Below, piece after piece: positions 25,818-34,008 of a stretch of DNA of 48,197 bases. Numbering within the stretch: position 1 is the stretch's first letter; each line of letters starts with the position of its first letter. Below the pieces are notes generated by a model, which was not told the DNA's origin, did not search any database, and worked only from the letters and a program-made list of their open reading frames with translations. The position numbers and the translations under genes were made by a program. The DNA lies in NCBI RefSeq assembly GCF_014836635.1, contig NZ_JACSQL010000021.1, positions 1 through 48,197 on the forward strand, read 5' to 3'. This DNA is from Paenibacillus gallinarum. GTDB taxonomy: Bacteria > Bacillota > Bacilli > Paenibacillales > Paenibacillaceae.

Positions 25818-26849
25818 GTGGAAAGTATGCGAACGATTTTAGAAGTGCAGAAGCAACTTCTACCTGATCTCATGGACGTAATGAAGAAGAGATATACCAT
25901 TCTGCGCCAAATCATGATTTCGGATGTAATCGGACGAAGAACGCTTGCCCACTCTCTGGATATGACGGAGCGTGTACTCAGATCGGAGACAGACTTGCTT
26001 AAATCACAAGGACTGATTGAGATCGAGAGTATGGGCATGAGAATAAGCGAGTCCGGCGAGCAGTTGCTTGCAATGTTAGAACCTATGGCTAATGAATTAT
26101 TTGGACTGTCGGAGATGGAAGAGTTAATCGAGAAAACGTATGGACTCCAAAAGGTTATCGTTGTTCCCGGTGATTCTGAAAACTCTGAATATGCCAAACG
26201 TTCACTTGGACGTGCAGGAGCTAGAGCCCTGCTGAGTGTCATGAATGATGGAGATGTTGTTGCAGTTACAGGTGGATCGACTACGGCTTCGGTCGCTGAA
26301 TACTTAACTCCATCGTCTGCTATGCGCGGAGTATGGTTTGTACCCGCAAGAGGCGGACTTGGTGAAAGTGTAGAATTTCAAGCGAATACGATCGCGTCGA
26401 CTATGGCTAAGAAGCTTGGGGCAGAATACAGGTTGCTTCATGTGCCTGATCTGTTAAGTAACCATGCCTATGAATCACTAGTTCAAGACTCTAACATTCA
26501 AGAAATTCTGGGTATGATTCGGAAAGCTCGCATCGTAATTCATGGAATCGGCGGAGCGATGGAGATGGCTAAAAGACGGAAGCTTGCACCTCAGACGATC
26601 GAAGAGATTAGAGATGAAGGTGCTGTCGCTGAATCCTTTGGTTATTACTTCAATAATAAAGGAAAAGTAGTTCATACCATGCTCACGCTTGGGATGCGTC
26701 TTGAGGATATTACTCGGACGGATGTCGTCATCGCCATTGCAGGCGGTAAATACAAGGCAGATTCTATAAAGGCCGTGCTTCGTTTTGGCCAGGAAGATAT
26801 ACTTGTCATTGATGAGGCGGCAGCTACGGAAATTGTTAAGGATTTATAA
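25818..26849 (+). CDS. cggR: Central glycolytic genes regulator CggR
   Basis: SorC/DeoR-like repressor of the triose half of glycolysis, whose ligand is fructose 1,6-bisphosphate. The N-terminal winged HTH (about residues 15-70, IGRRTLAHSLDMTERVLRSE) is followed by a sugar-binding domain with VAVTGGSTTASVAEYL and the C-terminal IAGGKYKADSI. GTG 25818 (343 residues) lies nine bases after GAAGGAG. ATG 25800 (349 residues) is possible with a weaker site, and ATG 25827 gives exactly 340 residues but lacks a good site. It heads the operon, 98 bases before gap, as in B. subtilis, with a CggR-like operator upstream. Confidence 0.93.
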   Translation: MESMRTILEVQKQLLPDLMDVMKKRYTILRQIMISDVIGRRTLAHSLDMTERVLRSETDLLKSQGLIEIESMGMRISESGEQLLAMLEPMANELFGLSEMEELIEKTYGLQKVIVVPGDSENSEYAKRSLGRAGARALLSVMNDGDVVAVTGGSTTASVAEYLTPSSAMRGVWFVPARGGLGESVEFQANTIASTMAKKLGAEYRLLHVPDLLSNHAYESLVQDSNIQEILGMIRKARIVIHGIGGAMEMAKRRKLAPQTIEEIRDEGAVAESFGYYFNNKGKVVHTMLTLGMRLEDITRTDVVIAIAGGKYKADSIKAVLRFGQEDILVIDEAAATEIVKDL

Positions 26850-26947
26850 TGAAGTAAGAAAGATTTGAAACTTGTTGTCTTGATGAATCTATTTTAGATT
26901 TGTCTTGAATATATAAAAATTTAGCAAAACTTGGGAGGAACTTACTC

Positions 26948-27952
26948 ATGGTTAAAGTAGGTATTAACGGTTTTGGACGTATTGGACGTAACGTATTCCG
27001 CGCAGCACTAAACAACAGCGAAGTGGAAATCGTAGCAATCAACGATTTGACTGACGTAAGCACTTTGGCTCACTTGCTTAAATACGACACAACTCATGGT
27101 CGTCTGGATGCAACTGTTGAACATAAAGAAGGCGCTCTTATCGTTAACGGCAAAGAAGTAAAAGTATTTGCTGAGCGTAACCCAGAAAACTTGCCTTGGG
27201 GACAACACGGCGTTGAAATCGTTGTTGAATCCACTGGTATCTTCACAGCGAAAGAAAAAGCAGAAGCTCACCTTAAAGGCGGAGCTAAAAAAGTTATCAT
27301 CTCTGCTCCAGCTACAAACGAAGATATTACAATCGTTATGGGTGTTAACGAAGAGCAATATGACCCAGCTAACCACACTGTAATTTCTAACGCTTCTTGT
27401 ACTACAAACTGCTTGGCGCCTTTCGCTAAAGTTCTTGACGAGTCCTTCGGTATCGTTAAAGGTATGATGACAACTGTTCACTCTTACACTAACGACCAAC
27501 AAGTACTTGACCTGCCGCACAAAGACCTTCGTCGTGCTCGTGCAGCTGCTGAGAACATCATTCCTTCTACAACTGGTGCAGCAAAAGCAGTTAGCCTTGT
27601 ATTGCCACAACTGAAAGGTAAACTGAACGGTATGGCTATGCGCGTTCCTACTAAGAACGTATCCGTAACAGACCTGGTTGTTGAACTTGGTAAAAACGTA
27701 ACTGTTGATGAAGTAAATGCAGCTTTGAAAGAAGCAGCTAACGGTCCACTTAAAGGAATCATGAACTTCTCTGAAGAGCCGCTTGTATCCAGCGACTACA
27801 ACAGCGATCCAGCTTCTTCCACTATCGACAGCCTGTCCACTATGGTAGTTGGCGATAACATGGTTAAAGTTGTATCTTGGTACGACAACGAGTGGGGTTA
27901 CTCCAACCGTGTAGTTGACCTTGCTGCTTTCATCGCTAAAAAAGGTCTGTAA
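26948..27952 (+). CDS. gap: Glyceraldehyde-3-phosphate dehydrogenase (glycolytic type)
   Basis: NAD-dependent oxidation and phosphorylation of glyceraldehyde 3-phosphate. Its 334 residues show N-terminal VGINGFGRIGRN, the active-site Cys151 in SNASCTTNCLAP, and the C-terminal WYDNEWGYSNRVVDL. Codon use is strongly biased, as in very highly expressed genes, and this creates a 340-codon open frame on the opposite strand with no other support. It sits directly after cggR, which marks it as the glycolytic GapA rather than the gluconeogenic GapB. The start follows GGGAGGAAC. Confidence 0.98.
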   Translation: MVKVGINGFGRIGRNVFRAALNNSEVEIVAINDLTDVSTLAHLLKYDTTHGRLDATVEHKEGALIVNGKEVKVFAERNPENLPWGQHGVEIVVESTGIFTAKEKAEAHLKGGAKKVIISAPATNEDITIVMGVNEEQYDPANHTVISNASCTTNCLAPFAKVLDESFGIVKGMMTTVHSYTNDQQVLDLPHKDLRRARAAAENIIPSTTGAAKAVSLVLPQLKGKLNGMAMRVPTKNVSVTDLVVELGKNVTVDEVNAALKEAANGPLKGIMNFSEEPLVSSDYNSDPASSTIDSLSTMVVGDNMVKVVSWYDNEWGYSNRVVDLAAFIAKKGL

Positions 27953-27993
27953 GTATAACACAAGGGCTTTCATAAGCCTGATGTGAATCCAGG

Positions 27994-28036
27994 TGAAGAG
28001 GAGAACATTTATGTCTCTCCTCTTCATCATGGTTTT
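27994..28036 (+). other. Long stem-loop between gap and pgk
   Basis: TGAAGAGGAG (27994-28003) pairs with CTCCTCTTCA (28017-28026), with an inner ACAT/ATGT pairing, and a short T-run follows at 28032. It could be a partial terminator, mRNA-end stabiliser or processing site that lowers expression of genes beyond gap. Confidence 0.6.
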
Positions 28037-28199
28037 TATCTTTAATGCCAGAGAACCGGAGAAACCGGTCTATATAAATAGAGAGATATAAAGCACTATA
28101 TTGCTGTTTGAATGAATGGACTATTGGGTTTCGCCTAATGGTTACTACACATAAGATATCAGCTATCTTTTTTAGATAGCACTTAGGAGGAACGTGGAG

Positions 28200-29381
28200 A
28201 TGAACAAAAAAAGTGTACGTGATGTAGAAGTAACAGGAAAACGTGTGTTTGTTCGTGTCGATTTTAATGTACCGCTCGAAGATGGAAAGATTACTGACGA
28301 TACTCGTATCCGTGAAACACTTCCAACTATTAAATACTTGGTAGAAAAAGGTGCGAAAGTAATTCTTGCAAGTCACATGGGTCGTCCTAAAGGTGAATTT
28401 GTTGATTCCCTTCGCTTGACACCTGCGGCTAACCGTCTATCTGAGCTGCTTGGCAAACCGGTTGCTAAAGCAGACGAAGCTATTGGAGACGCAGTAAAAG
28501 CAGAGATCGAAAAAATGAACAATGGCGATATTCTTGTACTTGAAAACGTCCGTTTCTACCCTGGAGAAGAGAAAAATGATCCAGAACTAGCAAAACAATT
28601 TGCTGATCTGGCTGACCTTTTCGTAAATGATGCATTTGGTGCTGCTCACCGTGCACATGCATCGACAGAAGGTATTGCTCATCATCTTCCAGCCGTTTCG
28701 GGTCTTTTGATGGAGAAAGAACTTGATGTTCTTGGTAAAGCATTAACTACACCAGAACGTCCTTTCACTGCAATCATTGGCGGATCTAAAGTTAAAGACA
28801 AAATCGATGTTATCGATAACTTGCTTAACCTTGCTGACAATGTACTTATCGGTGGAGGTCTCACTTATACGTTCTTCAAAGCACAAGGTCATGAAATCGG
28901 TAAGTCTTTGCTTGATGATTCCAAACTGGATGTAGCTCTTGGATTTATCGAAAAAGCGAAGAAACTAGGTAAGAACTTCCTTCTTCCTGAAGATATCGTA
29001 ATCACGAAGGAATTTAGTGCGGATGCAGAAACGAGAACAGTTGATATTGATCAAATTCCTGCGGATTGGGAAGGTATTGATATTGGACCAAAAACTCGTG
29101 CGAAATATGCTGAAGTTATTAAAAATTCCAAACTGGTTGTATGGAACGGACCAATGGGTGTTTTTGAAATCGAGCCATTCTCTCACGGTACTCGTGAAGT
29201 AGCAGAAGCTTGTGCATCAACAGAAGGATACACAATCATTGGTGGAGGAGATTCTGCAGCAGCAGCTGAGAAATTCCATCTTGCTGAAAAAATGAACCAC
29301 ATCTCAACTGGTGGCGGTGCTTCCCTCGAATTTATGGAAGGTAAAGAGCTTCCTGGTGTTGTGGCATTGAACGATAAATAA
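28200..29381 (+). CDS. pgk: Phosphoglycerate kinase
   Basis: Makes ATP and 3-phosphoglycerate from 1,3-bisphosphoglycerate. Its 393 residues have the N-terminal signature VFVRVDFNVPLEDGKI, SHMGRPKG, the hinge region and the C-terminal nucleotide-binding GGGDSAAAAEKF with the final STGGGASLEFMEG. ATG 28200 lies nine bases after TAGGAGG; GTG 28194 would be too close. A 247-base gap separates it from gap, including two inverted repeats (27994-28026 and GCTATCT/AGATAGC near 28162). Confidence 0.98.
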   Translation: MNKKSVRDVEVTGKRVFVRVDFNVPLEDGKITDDTRIRETLPTIKYLVEKGAKVILASHMGRPKGEFVDSLRLTPAANRLSELLGKPVAKADEAIGDAVKAEIEKMNNGDILVLENVRFYPGEEKNDPELAKQFADLADLFVNDAFGAAHRAHASTEGIAHHLPAVSGLLMEKELDVLGKALTTPERPFTAIIGGSKVKDKIDVIDNLLNLADNVLIGGGLTYTFFKAQGHEIGKSLLDDSKLDVALGFIEKAKKLGKNFLLPEDIVITKEFSADAETRTVDIDQIPADWEGIDIGPKTRAKYAEVIKNSKLVVWNGPMGVFEIEPFSHGTREVAEACASTEGYTIIGGGDSAAAAEKFHLAEKMNHISTGGGASLEFMEGKELPGVVALNDK

Positions 29382-29415
29382 AAAATAATTGGATATAAGA
29401 GGAGGAGCGTACGAT

Positions 29416-30171
29416 ATGAGTAGAACTCCGATCATCGCAGGTAACTGGAAGATGTTCAAAACCGTACCTGAATCCACTTCGTTTATTGAAGCGGTAAAAG
29501 GGCAAGCTGAAGTAGAGGGTGTAGAAAGCGTAATTTGCGCTCCATTCACCAATCTTCCAGCTTTGGTTGAAGCAGTAAAAGGAACAAACATTAAAATTGG
29601 TGCTCAAAACCTTCATTTCGAAGATAATGGTGCATTCACTGGTGAAATCAGCGGCGTTATGCTGAAAGATCTGGGTGTAGATTACGTTGTAATTGGGCAC
29701 TCTGAGCGTCGTCAGTACTTTAATGAAACTGATGAAACAGTAAACAAAAAAGTTCATGCTGCATTCCGTCATGGTCTTACTCCAATCGTATGTGTGGGTG
29801 AGAAACTGGAAGAGCGTGAAGCGGACCAAACGAAAGATGTATGTAAAGTGCAAACGGAAGCTGCATTTGCTGGACTAGCTGCTGATCAAGCAGCAAAAGT
29901 AGTAGTAGCTTATGAGCCAATCTGGGCAATTGGAACAGGTAAATCTTCCACTTCCCAAGATGCAAACGAAGTTATTGCATACATTCGCGGCGTGATTAAA
30001 GATCTATACAATGAAGAGGTTGCAAGTGCAGTTCGTATTCAATACGGCGGCAGTGTAAAACCTGAGAACGTAACCGAATATCTCGGTCAAAGCGATATCG
30101 ATGGGGCACTTGTTGGCGGAGCAAGCCTTCAACCTGAATCCTACATCGCGCTCGTTCAGGGGGCGAAGTAA
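29416..30171 (+). CDS. tpiA: Triosephosphate isomerase
   Basis: Interconverts dihydroxyacetone phosphate and glyceraldehyde 3-phosphate. The 251-residue TIM barrel has N-terminal IIAGNWKMFKT (catalytic Lys), VIGHSERRQYF (catalytic His), the catalytic Glu in AYEPIWAIGTG with its mobile loop, and the phosphate-binding GGSVKPEN. ATG 29416 is chosen over upstream in-frame codons because GGAGGAG lies at 29401. It is 34 bases from pgk and one base from gpmI. Confidence 0.98.
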   Translation: MSRTPIIAGNWKMFKTVPESTSFIEAVKGQAEVEGVESVICAPFTNLPALVEAVKGTNIKIGAQNLHFEDNGAFTGEISGVMLKDLGVDYVVIGHSERRQYFNETDETVNKKVHAAFRHGLTPIVCVGEKLEEREADQTKDVCKVQTEAAFAGLAADQAAKVVVAYEPIWAIGTGKSSTSQDANEVIAYIRGVIKDLYNEEVASAVRIQYGGSVKPENVTEYLGQSDIDGALVGGASLQPESYIALVQGAK

Positions 30172-30172
30172 G

Positions 30173-31717
30173 ATGACTGCACCAAAACCAGTAGCACTGA
30201 TCATTATGGACGGTTTCGGACTTCGAAACACCGATGTAGGTAACGCGGTAGCTCAAGCCAAAAAACCAAACTACGATCGCTATATGGCAAAATATCCGCA
30301 TACTACACTTACTGCAAGTGGAGAAGCGGTTGGATTGCCTGAAGGACAAATGGGGAACTCAGAAGTAGGACACTTGAATATCGGTGCAGGTCGTATCGTA
30401 TATCAAGATCTTACTCGGATTTCTAAATCCATTCGTGATGGTGAGTTTTTTGACAATGAAACACTTGTAAATGCTGTACGTGCTGCGAAGCAAACAGGCA
30501 AAAAACTTCACTTGTATGGTCTTTTGTCTGACGGTGGAGTACACAGTCACATTAAGCATATGTTTGCCATGCTGGACCTGGCTAAGAAGGAAGAAATGGA
30601 CGAAGTTTATATCCATGCTTTCCTCGATGGTCGTGATGTTTCCCCGAATAGCGGTATTAAATTCCTTGAGGAGTTAAACGCTAAAATCGAGGAAGTGGGT
30701 ATTGGTAAAATTGCGACTGTTCAAGGTCGTTATTACGCAATGGACCGTGACAAACGCTGGGAACGTGTTGAGAAATCTTACCGTGCAATCGTGTACGGAG
30801 ATGGACCTAAATACACGGATCCGATGCTTGCGGTTAAGGAATCTTACGAAAAATCAGTTTATGATGAGTTCGTAGAACCAACGGTAATTGTAAAAGATGA
30901 TGGAAATCCAGTCGGGCTTGTAGAAAGCGGCGACTCGGTAGTCTTCTTGAACTTCCGTCCTGACCGTGCTATTCAATTGTCTCAAGTATTCACAAACCAA
31001 GACTTCCGCGGTTTCGATCGTGGTGATAAATGGCCTCAAGGGCTGCACTTCGTATGTTTGACACTGTTCAGTGAAACAGTAGATGGATACGTTGCATACA
31101 CACCGAAGAACCTTGATAATACTCTCGGTGAAGTACTGGTTCAGAACAACAAGAAACAATTGCGTATTGCTGAAACCGAGAAGTATCCGCATGTAACGTT
31201 CTTCTTCAGTGGCGGACGTGATGTAGAACTTCCAGGTGAAACTCGTATCCTGATCAACTCTCCTAAGGTTGCAACTTATGACCTCAAACCAGAAATGAGT
31301 GCATATGAAGTAGCTGACGCTTGCGTTAAAGAGATTGAAGCAGACAAACACGATGCAATCATTTTGAACTTTGCAAACCCTGATATGGTAGGACACTCCG
31401 GTATGCTGGAACCAACCATTCGTGCGGTGGAAGCAACGGATGAGTGCATGGGACGTGTTGTTGAAGCTGTACTTGCAAAAGGCGGCGTGGTTCTGATCAC
31501 TGCTGACCATGGTAATGCAGATATGGTATTTGACGAAAACGGAAATCCGTTTACGGCACATACAACAAACCCAGTACCTTTCATCGTTACTTCTGAAAAT
31601 GTAGAGCTTCGTGATGGTGGAATTCTTGCAGACATTGCTCCTACAATTCTTGACTTGATGGAACTACCGCAACCAGCGGAAATGACCGGAAAATCCGTCA
31701 TTTCAAGACGCAAATAG
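30173..31717 (+). CDS. gpmI: Cofactor-independent phosphoglycerate mutase
   Basis: Mn-dependent interconversion of 3- and 2-phosphoglycerate. The 514 residues belong to the alkaline-phosphatase superfamily: N-terminal LIIMDGFGLR metal site, phospho-accepting Ser63 in GQMGNSEVGHLN, DGRDVSP, and the C-terminal NFANPDMVGHSG and TADHGNAD metal ligands. Its ATG is one base beyond the tpiA stop, so translation is coupled, with GGGGGCGAAG at the end of tpiA as binding site. The Mn enzyme is pH-sensitive in spore formers, which matters for spore dormancy (family knowledge). Confidence 0.97.
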   Translation: MTAPKPVALIIMDGFGLRNTDVGNAVAQAKKPNYDRYMAKYPHTTLTASGEAVGLPEGQMGNSEVGHLNIGAGRIVYQDLTRISKSIRDGEFFDNETLVNAVRAAKQTGKKLHLYGLLSDGGVHSHIKHMFAMLDLAKKEEMDEVYIHAFLDGRDVSPNSGIKFLEELNAKIEEVGIGKIATVQGRYYAMDRDKRWERVEKSYRAIVYGDGPKYTDPMLAVKESYEKSVYDEFVEPTVIVKDDGNPVGLVESGDSVVFLNFRPDRAIQLSQVFTNQDFRGFDRGDKWPQGLHFVCLTLFSETVDGYVAYTPKNLDNTLGEVLVQNNKKQLRIAETEKYPHVTFFFSGGRDVELPGETRILINSPKVATYDLKPEMSAYEVADACVKEIEADKHDAIILNFANPDMVGHSGMLEPTIRAVEATDECMGRVVEAVLAKGGVVLITADHGNADMVFDENGNPFTAHTTNPVPFIVTSENVELRDGGILADIAPTILDLMELPQPAEMTGKSVISRRK

Positions 31718-31735
31718 GCTGTTAAAAGAACTTAT

Positions 31736-31765
31736 TTGCAATTGTATGCCTGACTTTGTTTTAAT
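31736..31765 (+). promoter_or_regulatory. Possible promoter of eno
   Basis: TTGCAA (31736-31741) and TTTAAT (31760-31765) have an 18-base spacer in the 108-base gpmI-eno gap. The match is moderate; eno may also be read from upstream. Confidence 0.35.
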
Positions 31766-31825
31766 AAGAGATATAAGGCCTAGCTAGCCAAACAATAGAT
31801 TCGAAACAAAAGGAGATTATTACAC

Positions 31826-33112
31826 ATGACTATTATTTCTGATGTATATGCACGCGAAGTCCTTGACTCCCGTGGTAACCCAACAGTAGAAGTTGAGGTT
31901 TATCTTGAATCCGGCGCAATCGGCCGCGCAATCGTTCCATCCGGTGCTTCCACTGGAGCTCACGAAGCAGTTGAACTTCGTGATGGCGACAAAGATCGTT
32001 ACCTTGGTAAAGGCGTTCTGAACGCTGTTAAAAACGTAAACGAAAAAATCGCTCCAGAAGTAATCGGTATGGATGCTCTTGATCAGCTTGGTATCGACAA
32101 ACTGATGATTTCTTTGGATGGTACTCCAAACAAAGCTAAATTCGGTGCGAACGCAATTCTTGCAGTATCTATGGCTGTAGCTCGTGCTGCTGCTGACGCT
32201 CTTGACCTGCCACTGTATGTTTACCTTGGTGGATTCAACGCGAAACAACTTCCAGTTCCTATGATGAACATCGTTAACGGTGGCGAACATGCCGACAACA
32301 ACGTTGACGTACAAGAGTTCATGATCCTGCCTGTAGGTGCTCCTTCTTTCAAAGAAGCTCTTCGTACAGGTGCTGAAATCTTCCACAGCTTGAAATCTGT
32401 TCTGAAAGCTAAAGGACTGAACACAGCTGTAGGTGACGAAGGTGGTTTCGCTCCTAACTTTACTTCCAACGAAGACGCTCTTGGCGCAATCATGGAAGCT
32501 ATCGAAAAAGCAGGATACAAACCAGGTGAAGACGTTCTTCTTGGTATGGACGTTGCTTCTACTGAGTTCTACAAAGATGGTAAATACACACTTGCTGGCG
32601 AAGGTAAATCCTTCACTTCTGCTGAGTTTGTAGACCTTCTTGCTTCTTGGGTTGAAAAATATCCAATCGTTACAATTGAAGATGGTTGCTCCGAGGATGA
32701 CTGGGAAGGTTGGAAACTCCTCACTGAAAAATTGGGAGACAAAATCCAACTCGTTGGTGACGACTTGTTCGTTACAAACACTGAGCGCCTGAAAAAAGGT
32801 ATCGATGAAAAAATCGGTAACTCCATCCTTATCAAAGTTAACCAAATCGGTACGCTTACTGAAACTTTCGATGCAATCGAAATGGCTAAACGTGCAGGTT
32901 ACACAGCTGTTATCTCCCACCGTTCCGGTGAGTCCGAAGACAGCACAATTGCGGACATCGCAGTTGCAACAAATGCAGGACAAATCAAAACGGGTGCACC
33001 TTCCCGTACAGACCGTATCGCAAAATACAACCAATTGCTTCGTATCGAAGACCAACTGGGTGAACTTGCTCAATACAACGGCCTGAACTCTTTCTACAAC
33101 TTGAAAAAATAA
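31826..33112 (+). CDS. eno: Enolase
   Basis: Magnesium enzyme that converts 2-phosphoglycerate to phosphoenolpyruvate and also belongs to RNA degradosome-like complexes in Firmicutes. Its 428 residues show the N-terminal AREVLDSRGNPTVEVEV, GGEHADNNVDVQEFMI, VGDEGGFAPN, the metal ligands in TIEDGCSEDDW and VGDDLFVTN, and the signature ILIKVNQIGTLTE. Codon use is extremely biased. A 417-codon frame on the reverse strand is a by-product of this bias. ATG follows AAAAGGAG. A strong terminator closes the glycolytic run. Confidence 0.98.
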   Translation: MTIISDVYAREVLDSRGNPTVEVEVYLESGAIGRAIVPSGASTGAHEAVELRDGDKDRYLGKGVLNAVKNVNEKIAPEVIGMDALDQLGIDKLMISLDGTPNKAKFGANAILAVSMAVARAAADALDLPLYVYLGGFNAKQLPVPMMNIVNGGEHADNNVDVQEFMILPVGAPSFKEALRTGAEIFHSLKSVLKAKGLNTAVGDEGGFAPNFTSNEDALGAIMEAIEKAGYKPGEDVLLGMDVASTEFYKDGKYTLAGEGKSFTSAEFVDLLASWVEKYPIVTIEDGCSEDDWEGWKLLTEKLGDKIQLVGDDLFVTNTERLKKGIDEKIGNSILIKVNQIGTLTETFDAIEMAKRAGYTAVISHRSGESEDSTIADIAVATNAGQIKTGAPSRTDRIAKYNQLLRIEDQLGELAQYNGLNSFYNLKK

Positions 33113-33133
33113 TAAGCATACTGCTTATTTCTT

Positions 33134-33169
33134 AAAGAGCCGATCCTGATGGATCGGCTCTTTTTTTTT
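33134..33169 (+). terminator. Terminator after eno
   Basis: AAAGAGCCGATCC TGAT GGATCGGCTCTTT is followed by eight or more T residues. Confidence 0.95.
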
Positions 33170-33217
33170 ATTTCGGTAACCGATATATAGATAAAGAAGG
33201 AAAGGAGGAAGATTATA

Positions 33218-33403
33218 ATGGATATTGCAGCATTATCAATGGCTATGTCTCAAGCATCTGTTCAGCAGGCTGCTTCGCTGCAAGTGATGGGAATGGCAAA
33301 GAATCAAACGGAAATGAACGGTCAGCAAATGGTGCAAATGTTGAATTCAGCTGCACCGGCTCCCCATCCAACATCAGGGAGTATGATTGATATCAAGGTT
33401 TAA
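33218..33403 (+). CDS. Small YjfB-like putative motility protein
   Basis: A 61-residue protein resembling the YjfB family (annotated as putative motility proteins, SigD-linked in B. subtilis): N-terminal MDIAALSMAMSQASVQQAAS, a Met/Gln-rich helix, and a Pro/Ser-rich end. No signal peptide or membrane segment is seen. A strong AAAGGAGGAAG site precedes ATG 33218, and it has its own gap on both sides, which supports it as real. The family's molecular function is unknown. No flagellar gene is nearby. Confidence 0.75.
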   Translation: MDIAALSMAMSQASVQQAASLQVMGMAKNQTEMNGQQMVQMLNSAAPAPHPTSGSMIDIKV

Positions 33404-33406
33404 TGA

Positions 33407-33436
33407 TTGCTAATTCCATCTCCTGTATGATACAAT
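33407..33436 (+). promoter_or_regulatory. SigA-type promoter of secG
   Basis: TTGCTA (33407-33412) and TACAAT (33431-33436) have an 18-base spacer; the -10 box is preceded by TGA (extended -10). It lies 60 bases before secG. Confidence 0.55.
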
Positions 33437-33495
33437 AGGAATACTGTTTATCAGCGTGTGATGTATACGCACAATTTTTTTAGGAGGTGGAAGTT

Positions 33496-33726
33496 ATGGA
33501 ACTCGTTTTGAAATTGCTTCTCGTTATTTTTGCCATCGGTGTTATTGTCGTTGTCCTTCTTCAACAAGGGAAAAGCGCAGGTCTTTCTGGTGCCATCTCC
33601 GGCGGTGCGGAACATCTATTTGGCAAGTCCAAAGCACGCGGTATGGAACTCGTTCTTGAGCGGATTACGGTAGGTTTTGCTATCGGATTTATGGTTCTTG
33701 CCATTTTAGTTGCTGTAGTCCAGTAA
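33496..33726 (+). CDS. secG: Preprotein translocase subunit SecG
   Basis: Small auxiliary subunit of the SecYEG channel. Its 76 residues form two membrane helices (about 3-25 and 54-75) joined by a loop with the family pattern VVLLQQGKSAGLSGAISGGAEHLFGKSKARG. ATG 33496 follows TAGGAGGTGG; a GTG at 33487 lies inside that binding site. In B. subtilis secG is followed by a carboxylesterase and rnr; here the esterase gene is absent. Confidence 0.95.
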   Translation: MELVLKLLLVIFAIGVIVVVLLQQGKSAGLSGAISGGAEHLFGKSKARGMELVLERITVGFAIGFMVLAILVAVVQ

Positions 33727-33747
33727 GATTTCTTAGATAACTAACTC

Positions 33748-33780
33748 AGCCTTCGTTCCGTGAGGAACGGAGGCTTTTTA
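33748..33780 (+). terminator. Terminator after secG
   Basis: AGCCTTCGTTCC GTGA GGAACGGAGGCT is followed by five T residues. Confidence 0.85.
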
Positions 33781-34008
33781 ATATACAGATTTTGTTGTGA
33801 TTGCCCTTACGGGGGCTTGTTTTACGGTAATGAGAAAGTTTAGATTAATTTGGTGTATACTAGGGTAAGATTTTACTAATGCTTAGTGATGGCAGTGACC
33901 CTGGAAAATGGAACATATGAAGCCATCTTGACCTGACTTGTCATTTCCGATTTTGAATTAAATTTTATACATAAAGACCTACTTTTATGTTTCCTAGAGG
34001 TGAACCTA

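Noticed and set aside
27008..28030. Open frame of 340 codons on the reverse strand over gap
   Set aside because: Same cause as over eno. The frame is low in normal protein features and gap is certain.
31820..33073. Open frame of 417 codons on the reverse strand over eno
   Set aside because: It mirrors the extremely biased codon use of enolase and has no ribosome binding site or recognisable domain. The protein would be rich in Phe, Cys and Val in a pattern typical of antisense frames.
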